A DNA stretch of 64,000 bases from Bradyrhizobium sp. CIAT3101. Its GTDB lineage: Bacteria; Pseudomonadota; Alphaproteobacteria; Rhizobiales; Xanthobacteraceae. Where the stretch lies: the NCBI RefSeq assembly GCF_029714945.1, contig NZ_CP121634.1, forward strand, positions 6,903,001 through 6,967,000, given 5' to 3'. The notes beneath the pieces were generated by a model that did not search any database, was not told the origin of the DNA, and was given only the letters and a program-made list of their open reading frames with translations. A program made the position numbers and the translations under genes. Below, piece by piece: positions 10,801 to 18,295 of the stretch. The first letter of the stretch is position 1. Every line of letters begins with the position of its first letter.

Positions 10801-11337
10801 ACCGCTCAGGGTGAACAGGTCCCAATCCTGGTGTTCTTCGACACGTTCCACCCTCAGATGCCGATCCGCAAAGTTTCACCGGACCAAATGTTCCTCCGTT
10901 TGCGCAACGAAGGCCTCGAGTACATCAAAGAGATCATCCGCAAAAGGAGCGAGCGCGCTGATGTGGCGCGCGAGCGGCTGCAAATCAGAATGTATGTTCG
11001 TGGAAACAAAACCGTGCCGCATGCGCTGCGGGATCGCCAGCTTACTGACAATTTTGGCCAAGCGGCCGCATGCTATCGGCCCCAGCCGTGGCAGGGAAAA
11101 GCGATTCTCTTTCGGGCAAAAACTGTTCCTTACATCTATGGTGGCGGAGGGCCGTGCTATGGGTGGGATAGCGTGATCATGGACGGATTAAAGACAATCA
11201 TGATTCCCGGCAATCATGACACGCTGCTGCTCGGAGCCAACGCTAAGGTTTTGATGGGTCCATTGAACGCAGCTCTCGACGAGGCTGGATCGCGGAAGAC
11301 TGAACAGTCTCTACGGAGCGAGCGCTCGAGCGTCTGA
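4876..11337 (+). CDS. Modular type I polyketide synthase, KS-AT-KR-DH-ACP-TE
   Basis: A single-module PKS of 2153 residues. The chosen start is GTG 4876 (GGAG 8 nt upstream); ATG 4888 is an alternative. Ketosynthase (about 15-440): active-site Cys190 in TACSSSL, His325 in EAHGTGT and His364 in SNIGHAGEAAG. Acyltransferase (about 500-880): Ser638 in GHSAGEY. Ketoreductase (about 1160-1345): TGGLGGIG at 1166 and Tyr1326 in the DYTAAN segment. Dehydratase-like domain (about 1390-1690): His1413 in EHVVKEGQAVIPGTG and an Asp in HPALLDM. ACP: Ser1782 in LGGQSLIAM. Thioesterase (about 1900-2130): Ser1962 in GYSGGG and His2114 in GNHDTLLL. All catalytic residues look intact. The KR precedes the DH, unlike the usual DH-(ER)-KR order. 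The terminal TE implies that the product is released here, so the PKS probably acts after the divergent NRPS in a hybrid peptide-polyketide pathway; this pairing is inferred from adjacency. Confidence 0.95.
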   Translation: MQDQMMSSAGESEREASSIAIIGMAGRFPGAPSVATFWENIREGRETIRIFTEQELLAVGESPELLRDASYVKACGYLDGIDQFDAAFFGISPRDAAVFDPQHRLFLECSSEAFEDAGYVSGKIGGPVAVFAASGASEYFTYNLASNEEVMRSIGAWLLRHMGNDPNFLATRVSYELDLVGPSMNVQTACSSSLVAVHLACQSLLNGECDVALAGASTIYPDQRGYLYRPGEILSPDGHCRPFDAQAGGTVMASAVGCVVLKRLSDALRDGDCIRAVIRGSAINNDGSDKVGYLAPSVSGQARVISEALDLAGITPEEVSYIEAHGTGTLIGDPIEIAALIEAFGPDAQRQSCAIGSVKSNIGHAGEAAGMCSLIKTICALEHRELPATLHYQTPNPQVGFSDSPFFVNASLRPWPAAFGRKRIAGVTSLGAGGTNAHLILEEAPPRSSQSRRDMGPQLILLSSRTSVALDEATRNLANHLRTSTSQPLNEVAFTLMAGREAFEARRSLVAYDPASAAAQLDTCDPQRVVTGKAAREHASTVFLFPGGGAQYAGMGAELYQKEPVFREAIDACLAVVQPRLTVDLRSLIFPSPGTVAEADKQLEAPSLALPALFAVEYALATLLQSWGLVPTALIGHSAGEYAAACVSGVLTMPDAMSLVALRGKLFETLPCGAMLSVALSEEQVRPRLGDELSLAAVNGPSLCVASGPVDAIARLEAELAAEHIDHTRIHINVAAHSSMLEPILSEFEHFCRTIRFQKPTIPFVSNLSGTWITDAEAMDSGYWVRHLRNTVRFDQGARTVLGSGSRALLEVGPGRTLASLCRQQPIKAAVVTTSLRHPNEAASDVAFLKEAVGRLWVVGIEINPFKFFARDSQRRLPLPTYPFERQRYWIEKGAQATQTTSLTRRPEVGRWFSAPTFVRSAPSEKLSEEELRKPWLVITDNSPLATAIVKRLRASGARVATITAGSQFAEHGALSFTIDPARATDYSRLMEGLRRQDALPAHIVHLWALAPRPRRFFGSSGDADLAAFDDGAVRNFYGLLFLLQALTFEVDRVRLTAIGTAIEALPGEREVHPEKSNLMGVCRVLPREMPGATCSVLDVVMPQAGSDKEALLANRLIDELYASKRDPLVILRDGGRWVQRFDPLVLNSAPEVRSWLRPGGVYLVTGGLGGIGLELMQHLALHAKARLVCVGRTKMPTESAWDQWLQDRGADDNTSRKIEKVRALRALGAEVMLAAADVTDRDAMANVVADATRRFGRINGVFHCAGVLKDQLIALRAPEPQSAVLSVKAKGALILQSLFRDGELDVLINFSSVSSILGLAGQADYTAANAVLDAMAKARTARGSRTRIVSINWNAWKEVGMLATLVHAHHGTAVGDFTSASSLLGNCVRDSIKETVFRSLLHPKTHWPLGEHVVKEGQAVIPGTGFLELARAALAYRAEDRPIDIRDLTFLQPFVVGPNEARAINIKLNREGDHSLVIYGDSSEQPYVTARATYVDLPTVSRRSVSAIRGRCRGRGEVINGRLVQNFMDFGPRWANLRAINLGDGEALIDLALPTTFASDLATYSLHPALLDMATGAAQQLIPGFSGHSDFYVPFFFGRVLVRRPVPATFSSHVRLKAADGKSAVFDVTLLDDEGNELVSIERFVMRRVEAFATTLASRTSVRPDSLETAEESFLREGMTTAEGLEALDRILAYDVSPQIVASTLDLDLWLERLDHGGRGTPAEEVNWSIGQPGLVRPGGNADLKAPRDATERDLAAIWQEMLGIHRVSIDDDFFELGGQSLIAMRLFNRIRKEHGVELPLSVLFQAPTIAATAVLLREAKGLAAIDPSAVGTGALPEVDAQNLPSSHGALATIEHEAHEVRLAADISSTKPPIAPRSLVEIARGGDRPPLFCVHGAGGNVLNFRDLSWGLHHDQPFYALQARGVDGTSSLHTSIEDMARAYIEEIRTLRPHGPYLLAGYSGGGVVAFEMAQQLTAQGEQVPILVFFDTFHPQMPIRKVSPDQMFLRLRNEGLEYIKEIIRKRSERADVARERLQIRMYVRGNKTVPHALRDRQLTDNFGQAAACYRPQPWQGKAILFRAKTVPYIYGGGGPCYGWDSVIMDGLKTIMIPGNHDTLLLGANAKVLMGPLNAALDEAGSRKTEQSLRSERSSV

Positions 11338-11362
11338 CCTGTTGGCGGCTCACCCCAAATCT

Positions 11363-12436
11363 TCATCGTTTTTCTAGCGAAGCAAACGGATTATCACGAT
11401 CATACGCATTAGCGTAGTCCCGGCAGCAGGAATAGGTTTTGACCAGGCGCTTAATTGCGCCAGGAATCGGCGCACTGTCGCCGTGCCGCAAGGCTACATA
11501 GGCCGGGCAGACGCCCTTCTGCATCAACTCCCGGCAAGCCGCCATATCTCGACCCACGACGGCATCCGCCCGCCGACCGTATGAGAAAGCAAATTGCCCT
11601 GCCAACGTTTGCAGATGCCGTCCTGTCACCGGCGATATTCCCTCAGAGATTGCTGCGCCCTCAGGACAGCCACCAAAGAGGACCGCATAGTTCACCAGCG
11701 CGACGAAGTAGCGACCGAATTCGCTCATATGCACGTTGTCAGAAAACAGCAGGCCCACGCGCTCAGCCGGGGAAACGCTCGCAACGCCGGGCACGCTGCC
11801 TTCCCACAGCGCCGCAGCTAGCTCGGCGAGCGCACTTCCCCCGGGTAGGATGCGAACGCGCGGCATATTGCCAAGCGGCGGCAGCTCGAGGTTCGATCGA
11901 CTGGCGATGCATTCCCACATCGGCAAGACCGCCCGCTCGTAGTCGATCCAGCGTCGGGGCGCCTCGAGATTCACGGGAAGCCAGGATTGATAGAGAAATA
12001 CCTCCGCGTCGGGATTGCCTGCCATAAGGTGTTTTGCCATCTCGATCAGATAGAACGCTGTGCGCTCTTTGCGCGCGATGGCAGGTAGGTCGTGTCGCTC
12101 GGTGACGACAAGGACGTCATAGATGTCGCCGGGCGCCAGTCGTCGGGGTTGGCGTAACTCCTCGGCGACGTCCAGACCGGCGCCTTCGCGGTTCTGACCG
12201 GAACGATAGCCCGGCCAATCGGAAGCCGAAGCCACCTCTCCTTTAGTGCGCTGGCGCAGAAGCGAGTAACTTAAGACCTGCGTCTCGAAATCGAGTTGAC
12301 TACCAAGCGAGCCTGCAATCTGCGCTGCGATCTCCGGAATTCCCTCGGTGAGACTATGACCCGAGTAGAAGGCGCGGACGTGATTCCTACGAGGCCACGA
12401 CGACATGCCGGCAGCATCACGCGTTTGCTCGCTCAT
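11363..12436 (-). CDS. SGNH-type hydrolase/esterase-like protein
   Basis: A 357-residue protein if started at ATG 12436, which has a good GAGGGAG 8 nt upstream. An in-frame extension to 12730 exists but its residues look random and it lacks a ribosome site. Near the N-terminus is a GHSLTEG segment, like block I (GDSL/GHSL) of SGNH hydrolases. Near residue 265 there is SDNVHMSEFGRYF, matching the DxxH of block V. The middle (MAKHLMAGNPDAEVFLYQSW) resembles the block III region where an Asn-containing strand is expected. The fold call is by motif only; substrate and cell location are unknown and no signal peptide is seen. It converges on the PKS with only 25 bp between stops, so it may be a tailoring esterase or acyl hydrolase of the same locus, or an unrelated neighbour. 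Confidence 0.72.
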   Translation of the reverse strand: MSEQTRDAAGMSSWPRRNHVRAFYSGHSLTEGIPEIAAQIAGSLGSQLDFETQVLSYSLLRQRTKGEVASASDWPGYRSGQNREGAGLDVAEELRQPRRLAPGDIYDVLVVTERHDLPAIARKERTAFYLIEMAKHLMAGNPDAEVFLYQSWLPVNLEAPRRWIDYERAVLPMWECIASRSNLELPPLGNMPRVRILPGGSALAELAAALWEGSVPGVASVSPAERVGLLFSDNVHMSEFGRYFVALVNYAVLFGGCPEGAAISEGISPVTGRHLQTLAGQFAFSYGRRADAVVGRDMAACRELMQKGVCPAYVALRHGDSAPIPGAIKRLVKTYSCCRDYANAYDRDNPFASLEKR

Positions 12437-12982
12437 CGCAATAACTCCCTCGCCGCCGCCGCAATCACTGCAAGCCATATCTCTGCGATGTAACTCCTGA
12501 TCCCAAGATACAACAAATGCAGCAGTTTTGCGTACGCGCTTCAAATGTGACATTTTTCGAGCGGTATCAATTTGATCGTATCCCGTTGCGCTCATCGTGG
12601 TTTGAGTATGACGACACGATATGGTCGGCGGCTTGATCCCCGCCGACTGCTGGAAGCCGCCAACTGAAGCGGTCTGCGCGACGCGCGCTGATATCGAGCG
12701 CAAGTATTGAGGGTCGTCTAATTCTGTCACGACCGGGCAGTACCGCAGGACAATCCTGATCCAAACCAGACTTCTGGGGCTCGGAATTGGCCAGAGCGCC
12801 CGAGCACGCCTTGTTACGAATTGGTTAAGGCAAGGCCTCCTGGCCTCAAGAAACGCCCACCAACTTTGCGAGCCATCGGCGATCTCATTTGGACTGCAGA
12901 TTACAGCCGACCGACTGCCGGTGCCCCCTAACTCCTGTCATTCACGCCGGGGAGCCTATTCTGCAAGCAGCTAACGCCCCCC
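12437..12982. other. Intergenic, no gene recognised
   Basis: About 550 bp upstream of the SGNH hydrolase. It should contain that gene's promoter. Open frames here are short, lack ribosome sites and have no recognisable content. Confidence 0.5.
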
Positions 12983-13014
12983 AAAAAAACCCGCTGGCTC
13001 GGCAGCCAGCGGGT
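12983..13014 (-). terminator. Rho-independent terminator, minus-strand transcript
   Basis: A perfect 11-bp stem (12989-12999 pairing with 13004-13014) with a CGGC loop. On the minus strand it is followed by seven Ts (A tract 12983-12989). It would end a leftward transcript coming from right of 13014, but no clear leftward gene ends there. Confidence 0.8.
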
Positions 13015-13973
13015 CCTCAATGCCCATGCGTACCGCGGTACTCGTCACCAATCCGCGATGGAAGACGCTACGCCGAAATCGCTTGACGCCCGGTTACCGC
13101 CCAACCCATCGAGGGTGCGTCACTGGTACGCTGCCAATCGCCCCTCCCGAAAGCAAGTAGCGCATCGGACTGAAGCAGCGTGAGGATTGGCGGCGGTGTC
13201 CCCTGTGAAGGAGTCGCAATTATCCGGGGCGCACGGCAGACGGAATTCGCACCATGGGCCGCCCTCAGTTCCCCCCTCGAGTTGCCGCCCTAGAACAGGC
13301 AGCTGCCCGTGCCGGGCGGCAACGATTCGGAAGCCAGCGCCGCACGCTCGAGGCGAAGGCAATCGAAGCAAGGTTCCGCCCCTAACACCGCCTTATCTCC
13401 AAACGATGCCCGACAAACGGTACTTTGGGGATCTCATTGCCAGTCAATCGTTGGCGAACTGCTTACCGACGCCTTTCAACACCGCCTTGGGATATCCGAT
13501 GATTTGCTATACGACCGTGTTGGACGCTGTGCATCTGAAACGGCGAGAGGGACTGGACCGACCAAAAAAAGCGCGATTCGCCGATATTATGGCCTTAAGA
13601 ATAGAGACACATCGCCGCCGACACCAATATCTTGGCACGACTGAATGCGACGAATTGCATTGGGTAACTCGACCGCGGAAGGGCCTCGTCGCCTGCTTCC
13701 AACGTTTTCAGGGATTAAAAACGCCGCCCGCTAGAATACCGCCGAGGCGCGAGAAAAATTTTGCTCGACCGCTTGTGCGTGCACCGCACAAACCTGCTTA
13801 ATGACGGAACTTTATCGAATCATTGACATTGTGATGGCAACCTTGAAGCCAGCAAAAGCAGGCGGTCCCGCCACAGGTGGTCCATGGTCAAAACAATACA
13901 AATCAACCTAGCGCTTTGGGGAATGATAATTTGCGCGGCAATAAAGCTGGCGCAGGTTTGCTTTTGAACGGCC
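13015..13973. other. Gene-poor stretch, nothing firmly recognised
   Basis: Long random-looking frames on both strands reflect GC richness. The only tidy small ORF is a 36-codon one from ATG 13801 to 13911 (plus) with a central Gly/Pro-rich part; it has no clear ribosome site and I do not call it. A leftward transcript feeding the terminator at 12983 may start here. Confidence 0.4.
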
Positions 13974-14135
13974 TTACCCCAAATTTGCGAGCCAGCCCAG
14001 CATCTTCCAGGACACCCATGCGAGCGCGCTTATCCATCCAAGCATTGCTACTCCGCATGAGATGGCCCAGATCACGCGGACAGTCCGGAGGCGGTTTCCG
14101 CTCGGTTGTGCCACGTTTGCTACATCCGCACTCAT
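13974..14135 (-). CDS. Small single-pass membrane protein
   Basis: A 53-residue protein starting at ATG 14135 with GGGGACAAG just upstream. After a short polar N-terminus and basic residues (NRLRTVR) there is one hydrophobic segment of about 30 residues rich in Trp, Ala, Ile and Gly, ending near the C-terminus. Upstream in-frame ATGs would add up to 57 residues. I do not recognise the family; it looks like the short conserved membrane proteins common in Bradyrhizobium. No neighbour suggests a role. Confidence 0.45.
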   Translation of the reverse strand: MSADVANVAQPSGNRLRTVRVIWAISCGVAMLGWISALAWVSWKMLGWLANLG

Positions 14136-14541
14136 CTTGTCCCCGCGAGTCTGTGTTTTGTTGGTCTTGATGCGGCGGCGGAGGTTCATTGGCACTGAGC
14201 CCGGAAGCGATTTTCTGCCTGTTGGAAAAATACGTCCCAAAAGACCGATGGTTTCCGACCGCGACAAACTGAATATTGGGTCCGAAAAAACAAGCTGACA
14301 TCCCAAGTATGTTGGTGCGCCGGTTCCGTCTTGGGTAAACTCGGACTAAGGGTGTCGGAGGAAGATTATCAGGTGATGCCAATCTACTCTGAGACCCAAT
14401 TGGCGCCCACCAAACTCCGAAATTAAGCTTGATGTCCCGACCGAGGGTTAATGCCCGGTCCCAAATGGACTGGCACTCTCTTTGCTCCATGGCTCAACAC
14501 AACGCCCCAAGGTCGAAGGGCTGTTTCAAGTTGAGGCAACG

Positions 14542-14790
14542 ATGCAAGAAGTGTCCCGATCCGGCATCACCGGAGAACTACAGCTCAGCGCGCTGATTGC
14601 GGATCTATGGTGGCGCGTTGATCTTATGAACTCCGACATCCTTGAGGAAGAGGCCCGGGCCGGCGTCTTTGATGCGCGCCAACCGACGTACTCACTGCTC
14701 GCGCTAAATCTCAGAGCGCGGCGAGACAATCTCGTATCAACGATCGAGGTCTTGGAAAGGCGCTCGAGGTCGACCTCGCAGGCCGCATAA
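14542..14790 (+). CDS. Small hypothetical protein
   Basis: An 82-residue soluble protein. ATG 14542 is preferred because GAGG lies 5 nt upstream; an upstream ATG at 14482 has no such site. The sequence is amphipathic and probably helical, with two Trp (LWWRVDLMNSDI) and a conserved-looking C-terminal helix (RRDNLVSTIEVLERR). No known domain is recognised. Its composition is that of a real protein (mixed charged and hydrophobic residues, unlike the Arg/Ser-rich shadow frames around it). Confidence 0.5.
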   Translation: MQEVSRSGITGELQLSALIADLWWRVDLMNSDILEEEARAGVFDARQPTYSLLALNLRARRDNLVSTIEVLERRSRSTSQAA

Positions 14791-15156
14791 ACTCGAAAAA
14801 GCTGATTTGTATCGTCGACGCAATTTCCGCTGGCATCGCCGACGAACAGTGTGCTCGGCAAGTAAATCTGTTAGCGAATTCATCAAGTGGCATGTCGTCG
14901 ATGTGGCATAGATATTCGCATCGCTCTTTCGGGGTGAGCAACGTGGAAATGATGAGAGCCAAAGCAGCATCTTCCACGTCTGGAGCTATTTGCGCTGCGG
15001 CCGATGCCAACTCTGCCAATATTGCGCGGCAACGCGAACCGTGAGACTGCGGTGTCAATCGGCTACCGGCAAAGTATTACGTCTAGGTATGTAGCCGGGA
15101 TTGGGAGTAATCAGGATCCAATGCTGCGAATGAGCAACCTGCGGACCCGTTCCGAT
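14791..15156. other. Possible decayed minus-strand gene
   Basis: On the minus strand from about 15058 to 14860 a frame reads like real protein (helical, acidic, with a PKERCEYLCHIDDMPLDEF segment). It would need a TTG start without a clear ribosome site, and it turns into a Ser/Arg-rich shadow of the 14542 gene. It may be a small gene with a frameshifted end; function unknown. Confidence 0.3.
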
Positions 15157-15360
15157 TCAATATGCAGAAGTTCTAATGCGATAGGGAGCCGTCAGCAGCA
15201 ATTGGAACATGGCCCTAGTGGACCTGTAATTTGCCTCAAGCCGGCTATGCCCAGTGCCGACCATTATAAAATCTCCCGCTTGGTCTGAGACGGCCCACCG
15301 CCAAACGCGGCCTCGCTTAATTACCACGCAATCAAAACGAGCAAACTCGTCGGCGGTCAT
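15157..15360 (-). CDS. Small hypothetical protein
   Basis: A 67-residue ORF beginning MTADEFARFDCVV, with a basic, aromatic middle (KRGRVWRWAV) and a helical C-terminus. No domain is recognised and the ribosome site is weak. Residue composition supports coding, and a gene-sized AT-rich gap of about 250 bp lies on its upstream side before the divergent NYN gene at 15612. Confidence 0.42.
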   Translation of the reverse strand: MTADEFARFDCVVIKRGRVWRWAVSDQAGDFIMVGTGHSRLEANYRSTRAMFQLLLTAPYRIRTSAY

Positions 15361-15611
15361 GACATGCCCCGCATCTGGAAATAAGCTTATTTAAAATAAG
15401 CAAAATATGTGACAAATTTACCCTGACAACTTGTGGCGGCGGGCAAGGTTCCACGAGCATGTTATTTTGCGACATAATTTCATTGAGAGTTGAACCTTTA
15501 CGCGAAAGCGACCACGTAGACCGTTACAAAAAATTGATTGCGTACCAAATTACTTTGCGTCGTCGACTCGGTGGCCTTCGCCACTACGTCCGCTCCTAAG
15601 GACCGCACTGA
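15361..15611. promoter_or_regulatory. AT-rich region upstream of NYN gene
   Basis: An AT-rich divergent intergenic region (notably 15380-15420 and 15460-15550) between a small minus-strand ORF and the plus-strand NYN gene. AAGGA lies about 8 nt before ATG 15612. Promoters are expected here, but I cannot place -35/-10 boxes with confidence. Confidence 0.4.
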
Positions 15612-16229
15612 ATGTCACCTTACCCTACCAACAAGATCGCGCTCTTCATCGACGGGGCCAATCTTTACGCAACGGCGAAAACTCTAGGCTTCGACATCGA
15701 TTACAAGCGCCTTCTGAAGGAATTTCAGAGCCGCGGCACGCTGCTGCGGGCGTTCTACTACACAGCGATCATCGAGGATCAGGAGTATTCCTCGATCCGT
15801 CCCCTGACCGACTGGCTCGACTACAACGGCTACGCCGTCGTCACCAAGGCGACCAAGGAATTCATCGACGCCTCCGGCCGCCGCAAGGTCAAGGGCAACA
15901 TGGACATCGAGCTCGCGGTCGATGCCATGGAGGTCGCCGAGCACATCGACCAGATGGTGCTGTTCTCGGGCGACGGCGACTTCCGCTCGCTGGTCGAAGC
16001 TGTGCAGCGCCGCGGCGTGCGGGTGACCGTGGTCTCCACCATCGCCAGCCAGCCGCCGATGATCGCCGACGAGTTGCGCCGCCAGGCCGACGTCTTCACC
16101 GACCTCGTCGAGTTGCAGTCCAAGCTTGGCCGCGACCCGTCCGAACGCCCCGCCCCGCGAAATCGTGAAGCGCGAGGACCTGCGCCGAAATTCATGCACG
16201 AGCCGAAGGGAAACGACCCTCCAGGCTAG
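15612..16229 (+). CDS. NYN-domain (LabA/DUF88-type) protein
   Basis: A 205-residue protein of the NYN/PIN-like nuclease fold. The opening strand carries IALFIDGANLYATAK with the conserved first Asp, the middle has the acidic KGNMDIELAVDAM, and the third motif is LFSGDGDFRSLVEA. These three acidic positions are the metal-binding site expected of the family, so an RNase role is plausible but untested. The start at 15612 has AAGGA upstream. The domain fills residues 5-170; the basic, Pro-rich C-terminus (from about residue 172) looks low-complexity. The codon use is more GC-rich than the neighbourhood, like core chromosomal genes. It stands alone. Confidence 0.88.
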   Translation: MSPYPTNKIALFIDGANLYATAKTLGFDIDYKRLLKEFQSRGTLLRAFYYTAIIEDQEYSSIRPLTDWLDYNGYAVVTKATKEFIDASGRRKVKGNMDIELAVDAMEVAEHIDQMVLFSGDGDFRSLVEAVQRRGVRVTVVSTIASQPPMIADELRRQADVFTDLVELQSKLGRDPSERPAPRNREARGPAPKFMHEPKGNDPPG

Positions 16230-16965
16230 ACTGTTGAGACGGACGCCCAGTCAGCGAGTTCGGATACACTGGTCTCAATCGAAGCATCGTCATCCACGAT
16301 CACGCCGCAGCTCCGGAAAACATTCTATGCGCTTCGCCATCGCATTGTGGTGGCACGCTGGCGTTCCCAGCGAGCTCGATCGGCTGGTCACGGCAACAGC
16401 CTTTGGGAAGCGTTCGTCGAGGAAGTGCGATCGTGAAGAGAATGTTCCGCCTTTACTCTCGCAGCGTCGTCAAGGAGACAATCCGGCGTTGGGAAAGGTG
16501 AAGTCTTGATCGTAGATAAAATAAGTTAGAGCCTGCGATCTCGCAGAGCGTACGCAGACGCTTCGAGGACTTCTGTTGCAAAACAAGAACCCGCCGACCT
16601 TGCGGGCCGACGGGGAGTTGCAGATAGCGAGAGGCGGACACCTGTCGCTCTGGCATGTGTAGCACAACGGTCCGCCAACGCGACCGTGCGCTCAGCTCAA
16701 CGTTAATGCCATGAGTCTTAGCGGGATAGTGAATACTCCGCCCTTGGTTCCAAGGTTGGAGCCGCAAGCAGCTGCCAACTAACCTTCCTTCATCCGCCCG
16801 CCGACAGACGAAGAGATTAAATACTTTACGACGCAGGCGGATTTAAAATACATTGGAGAATTATGGTAGGATTTCTTACCGGGCTTGGCTGAATATTTCA
16901 CTTTCCAATTTAACCCGGCCTTTCTTCTACTGATCGCCTATATTTATTTTAAAGGACTTAACCTA
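16230..16965. other. Intergenic, nothing recognised
   Basis: About 735 bp between the NYN gene and the next small gene. Frames are short or shadow-like, and the last 150 bp are AT-rich and probably promoter-bearing. Confidence 0.4.
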
Positions 16966-17178
16966 ATGTCCAAGGACCATTGCCTAATCGTCCGCGCGGC
17001 TGGAAGACAGTTGGATCTGCTGCGCGGGGAAGCCGCACGCATCGCAAATGGCAGCAAGTTAGGCTGGTGGACCGATCGTGCAGTTATCGGTACTCGTTTT
17101 TGCTTTGAAGATGCAAAGGCGAAGGAAGCCTTCGCCTTGACCTGCGACAACTTCGGCGTTCCGTGCAGTGACGGCTAA
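16966..17178 (+). CDS. Small hypothetical protein
   Basis: A 70-residue protein starting MSKDHCLIVRAAGRQLDLL, with AAAGGA 8 nt before the ATG. The in-frame extension to 16885 is hydrophobic and AT-rich and is probably leader sequence. It has a clear mixed alpha/beta look with a GWWTDRAVIGTRFCFED core and two late Cys residues. I do not recognise a family. The start is decided by the ribosome site. Confidence 0.55.
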   Translation: MSKDHCLIVRAAGRQLDLLRGEAARIANGSKLGWWTDRAVIGTRFCFEDAKAKEAFALTCDNFGVPCSDG

Positions 17179-17445
17179 GGCTCAGCCAGCGGATGCACCC
17201 GTAAATTTGGCTGAGGTCCAGCTCGCTAGACCGCAAACTTGCGCCAGCTGAAGGAACATGCCTGCTAACCTTACTCACATACGATGAATCGGTGACTAAG
17301 TCGCATCCGCCGTGATTTCCATTTGAGTTTCTGCTGAAGTGATTTAGGAGCGCCTTGTGTAAATTACTAAGATGCAGCGACAACTCGAAAACAACGCCGC
17401 TCAGAGCAAGACCGCGCGCAAGCTGTTTCACTGAGTATATTCAAA

Positions 17446-17521
17446 ACCGGTTTAGCTCAGTGGTAGAGCTCCGTCCCTGTATGGCAGAGGTCGGAGGCTC
17501 AATTCCTCTCAACCGGCACCA
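17446..17521 (+). tRNA. Degenerate tRNA-Thr (anticodon TGT), probable pseudo-tRNA
   Basis: A 76-nt cloverleaf with encoded CCA. The D arm (GCTC/GAGC), the T arm (GGAGG/CCTCT) and six of seven acceptor pairs are good. There is an A1:C72 mismatch, one mismatch in the anticodon stem, C instead of the universal U33 and an unusual T loop (CTCAATT). The acceptor and D arm match tRNA-Thr. The defects suggest a decaying copy, such as one left after integration, rather than an active tRNA. Confidence 0.65.
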
Positions 17522-17585
17522 CTATTTCTCTTGACACAGTCCTGGCATTTGCATCCGACTACTACTCGAGACGTTTTTTGCCGCC

Positions 17586-17774
17586 ATGAAATTTGAGAAG
17601 TTAAGCGATATCAGCGTTCTTCGTCTTTACGAGAACATCAGGCAGCAAGTCGCTGCCGACAACAGCAATGATCGATATCATTTCCTAGGTGAAGCAGCCA
17701 AACAACAAGCTGCGGACCTTCGCAGAGAAATCGAGCGCCGAAATCTCTATGCGCCGCCGATCGAATGGACGTAG
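17586..17774 (+). CDS. Small conserved-type hypothetical protein
   Basis: A 62-residue, helix-rich soluble protein (MKFEKLSDISVLRLYENIRQ at the start; a charged AADLRREIERRNLY helix near the end). It resembles a family of short Bradyrhizobium proteins I have seen, but I know of no function. It begins 64 bp after the degenerate tRNA. There are no cysteines, signal or membrane segment. Confidence 0.6.
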   Translation: MKFEKLSDISVLRLYENIRQQVAADNSNDRYHFLGEAAKQQAADLRREIERRNLYAPPIEWT

Positions 17775-18295
17775 TTCAACAGCTATGGGATTGACCTCTC
17801 TCCGAGAGTTCCGCTGCATGAAAACCGTAGAAGTAAGCCTGCACAAAAACTATCTGAAGGCCCGCTCTCTCCAGGAACCTCTACCTCCAAGAGCGAGCTT
17901 TTTCGTTCTGATCGGCTTGCCGCAACGGTTAGCCATGGCTACGGATGCCAACCAGAGCGCCCTTTCCAATGGACGGCCTTCCCCGATTTTGGCGCCGTTT
18001 GTCTTAGAGAACTCAAGAACAGCGGAATTAAAATCTGCCAAATTATTCAAATGGTCCTTTGAAAAACTAACGATGTACCCTAGCAATTTCAACAGCTTGC
18101 CGCCGTTTCCAAAAGGGAAAACCCCTAGTTTCGGGGGTACTGAGGTTATCGGCTCGCGGAGCTTTCCTCGACGAGATCTATCAGCCACGCTGCTCTGTTT
18201 GACGTTTACTTTCGAAAAGTGGGCTTCGACGCAATATCAGCTTTTGACCGGTAGGCAGTTTCCGGAGCGGGATGGCCCGCGGGCGGAGCTGAACG
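17775..18295. other. Intergenic, uncertain ORFs only
   Basis: About 520 bp. A 112-codon minus-strand frame (18188-17850, GTG start) has partly protein-like content but no ribosome site or known motif, so I leave it uncalled. The last 11 bp carry the GGAG site of the next gene. Confidence 0.4.

Noticed and set aside
12437..12730. N-terminal extension of the SGNH-like protein
   Set aside because: There is no ribosome site and composition is random; ATG 12436 has GAGGGAG at a proper distance.
13187..13801. 204-codon plus-strand ORF
   Set aside because: Pro/Arg/Ser-rich throughout, several overlapping frames of equal length, and no domain or ribosome site.
17850..18188. 112-codon minus-strand ORF
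   Set aside because: It is partly protein-like, but starts with GTG without a ribosome site and has no recognised motif.
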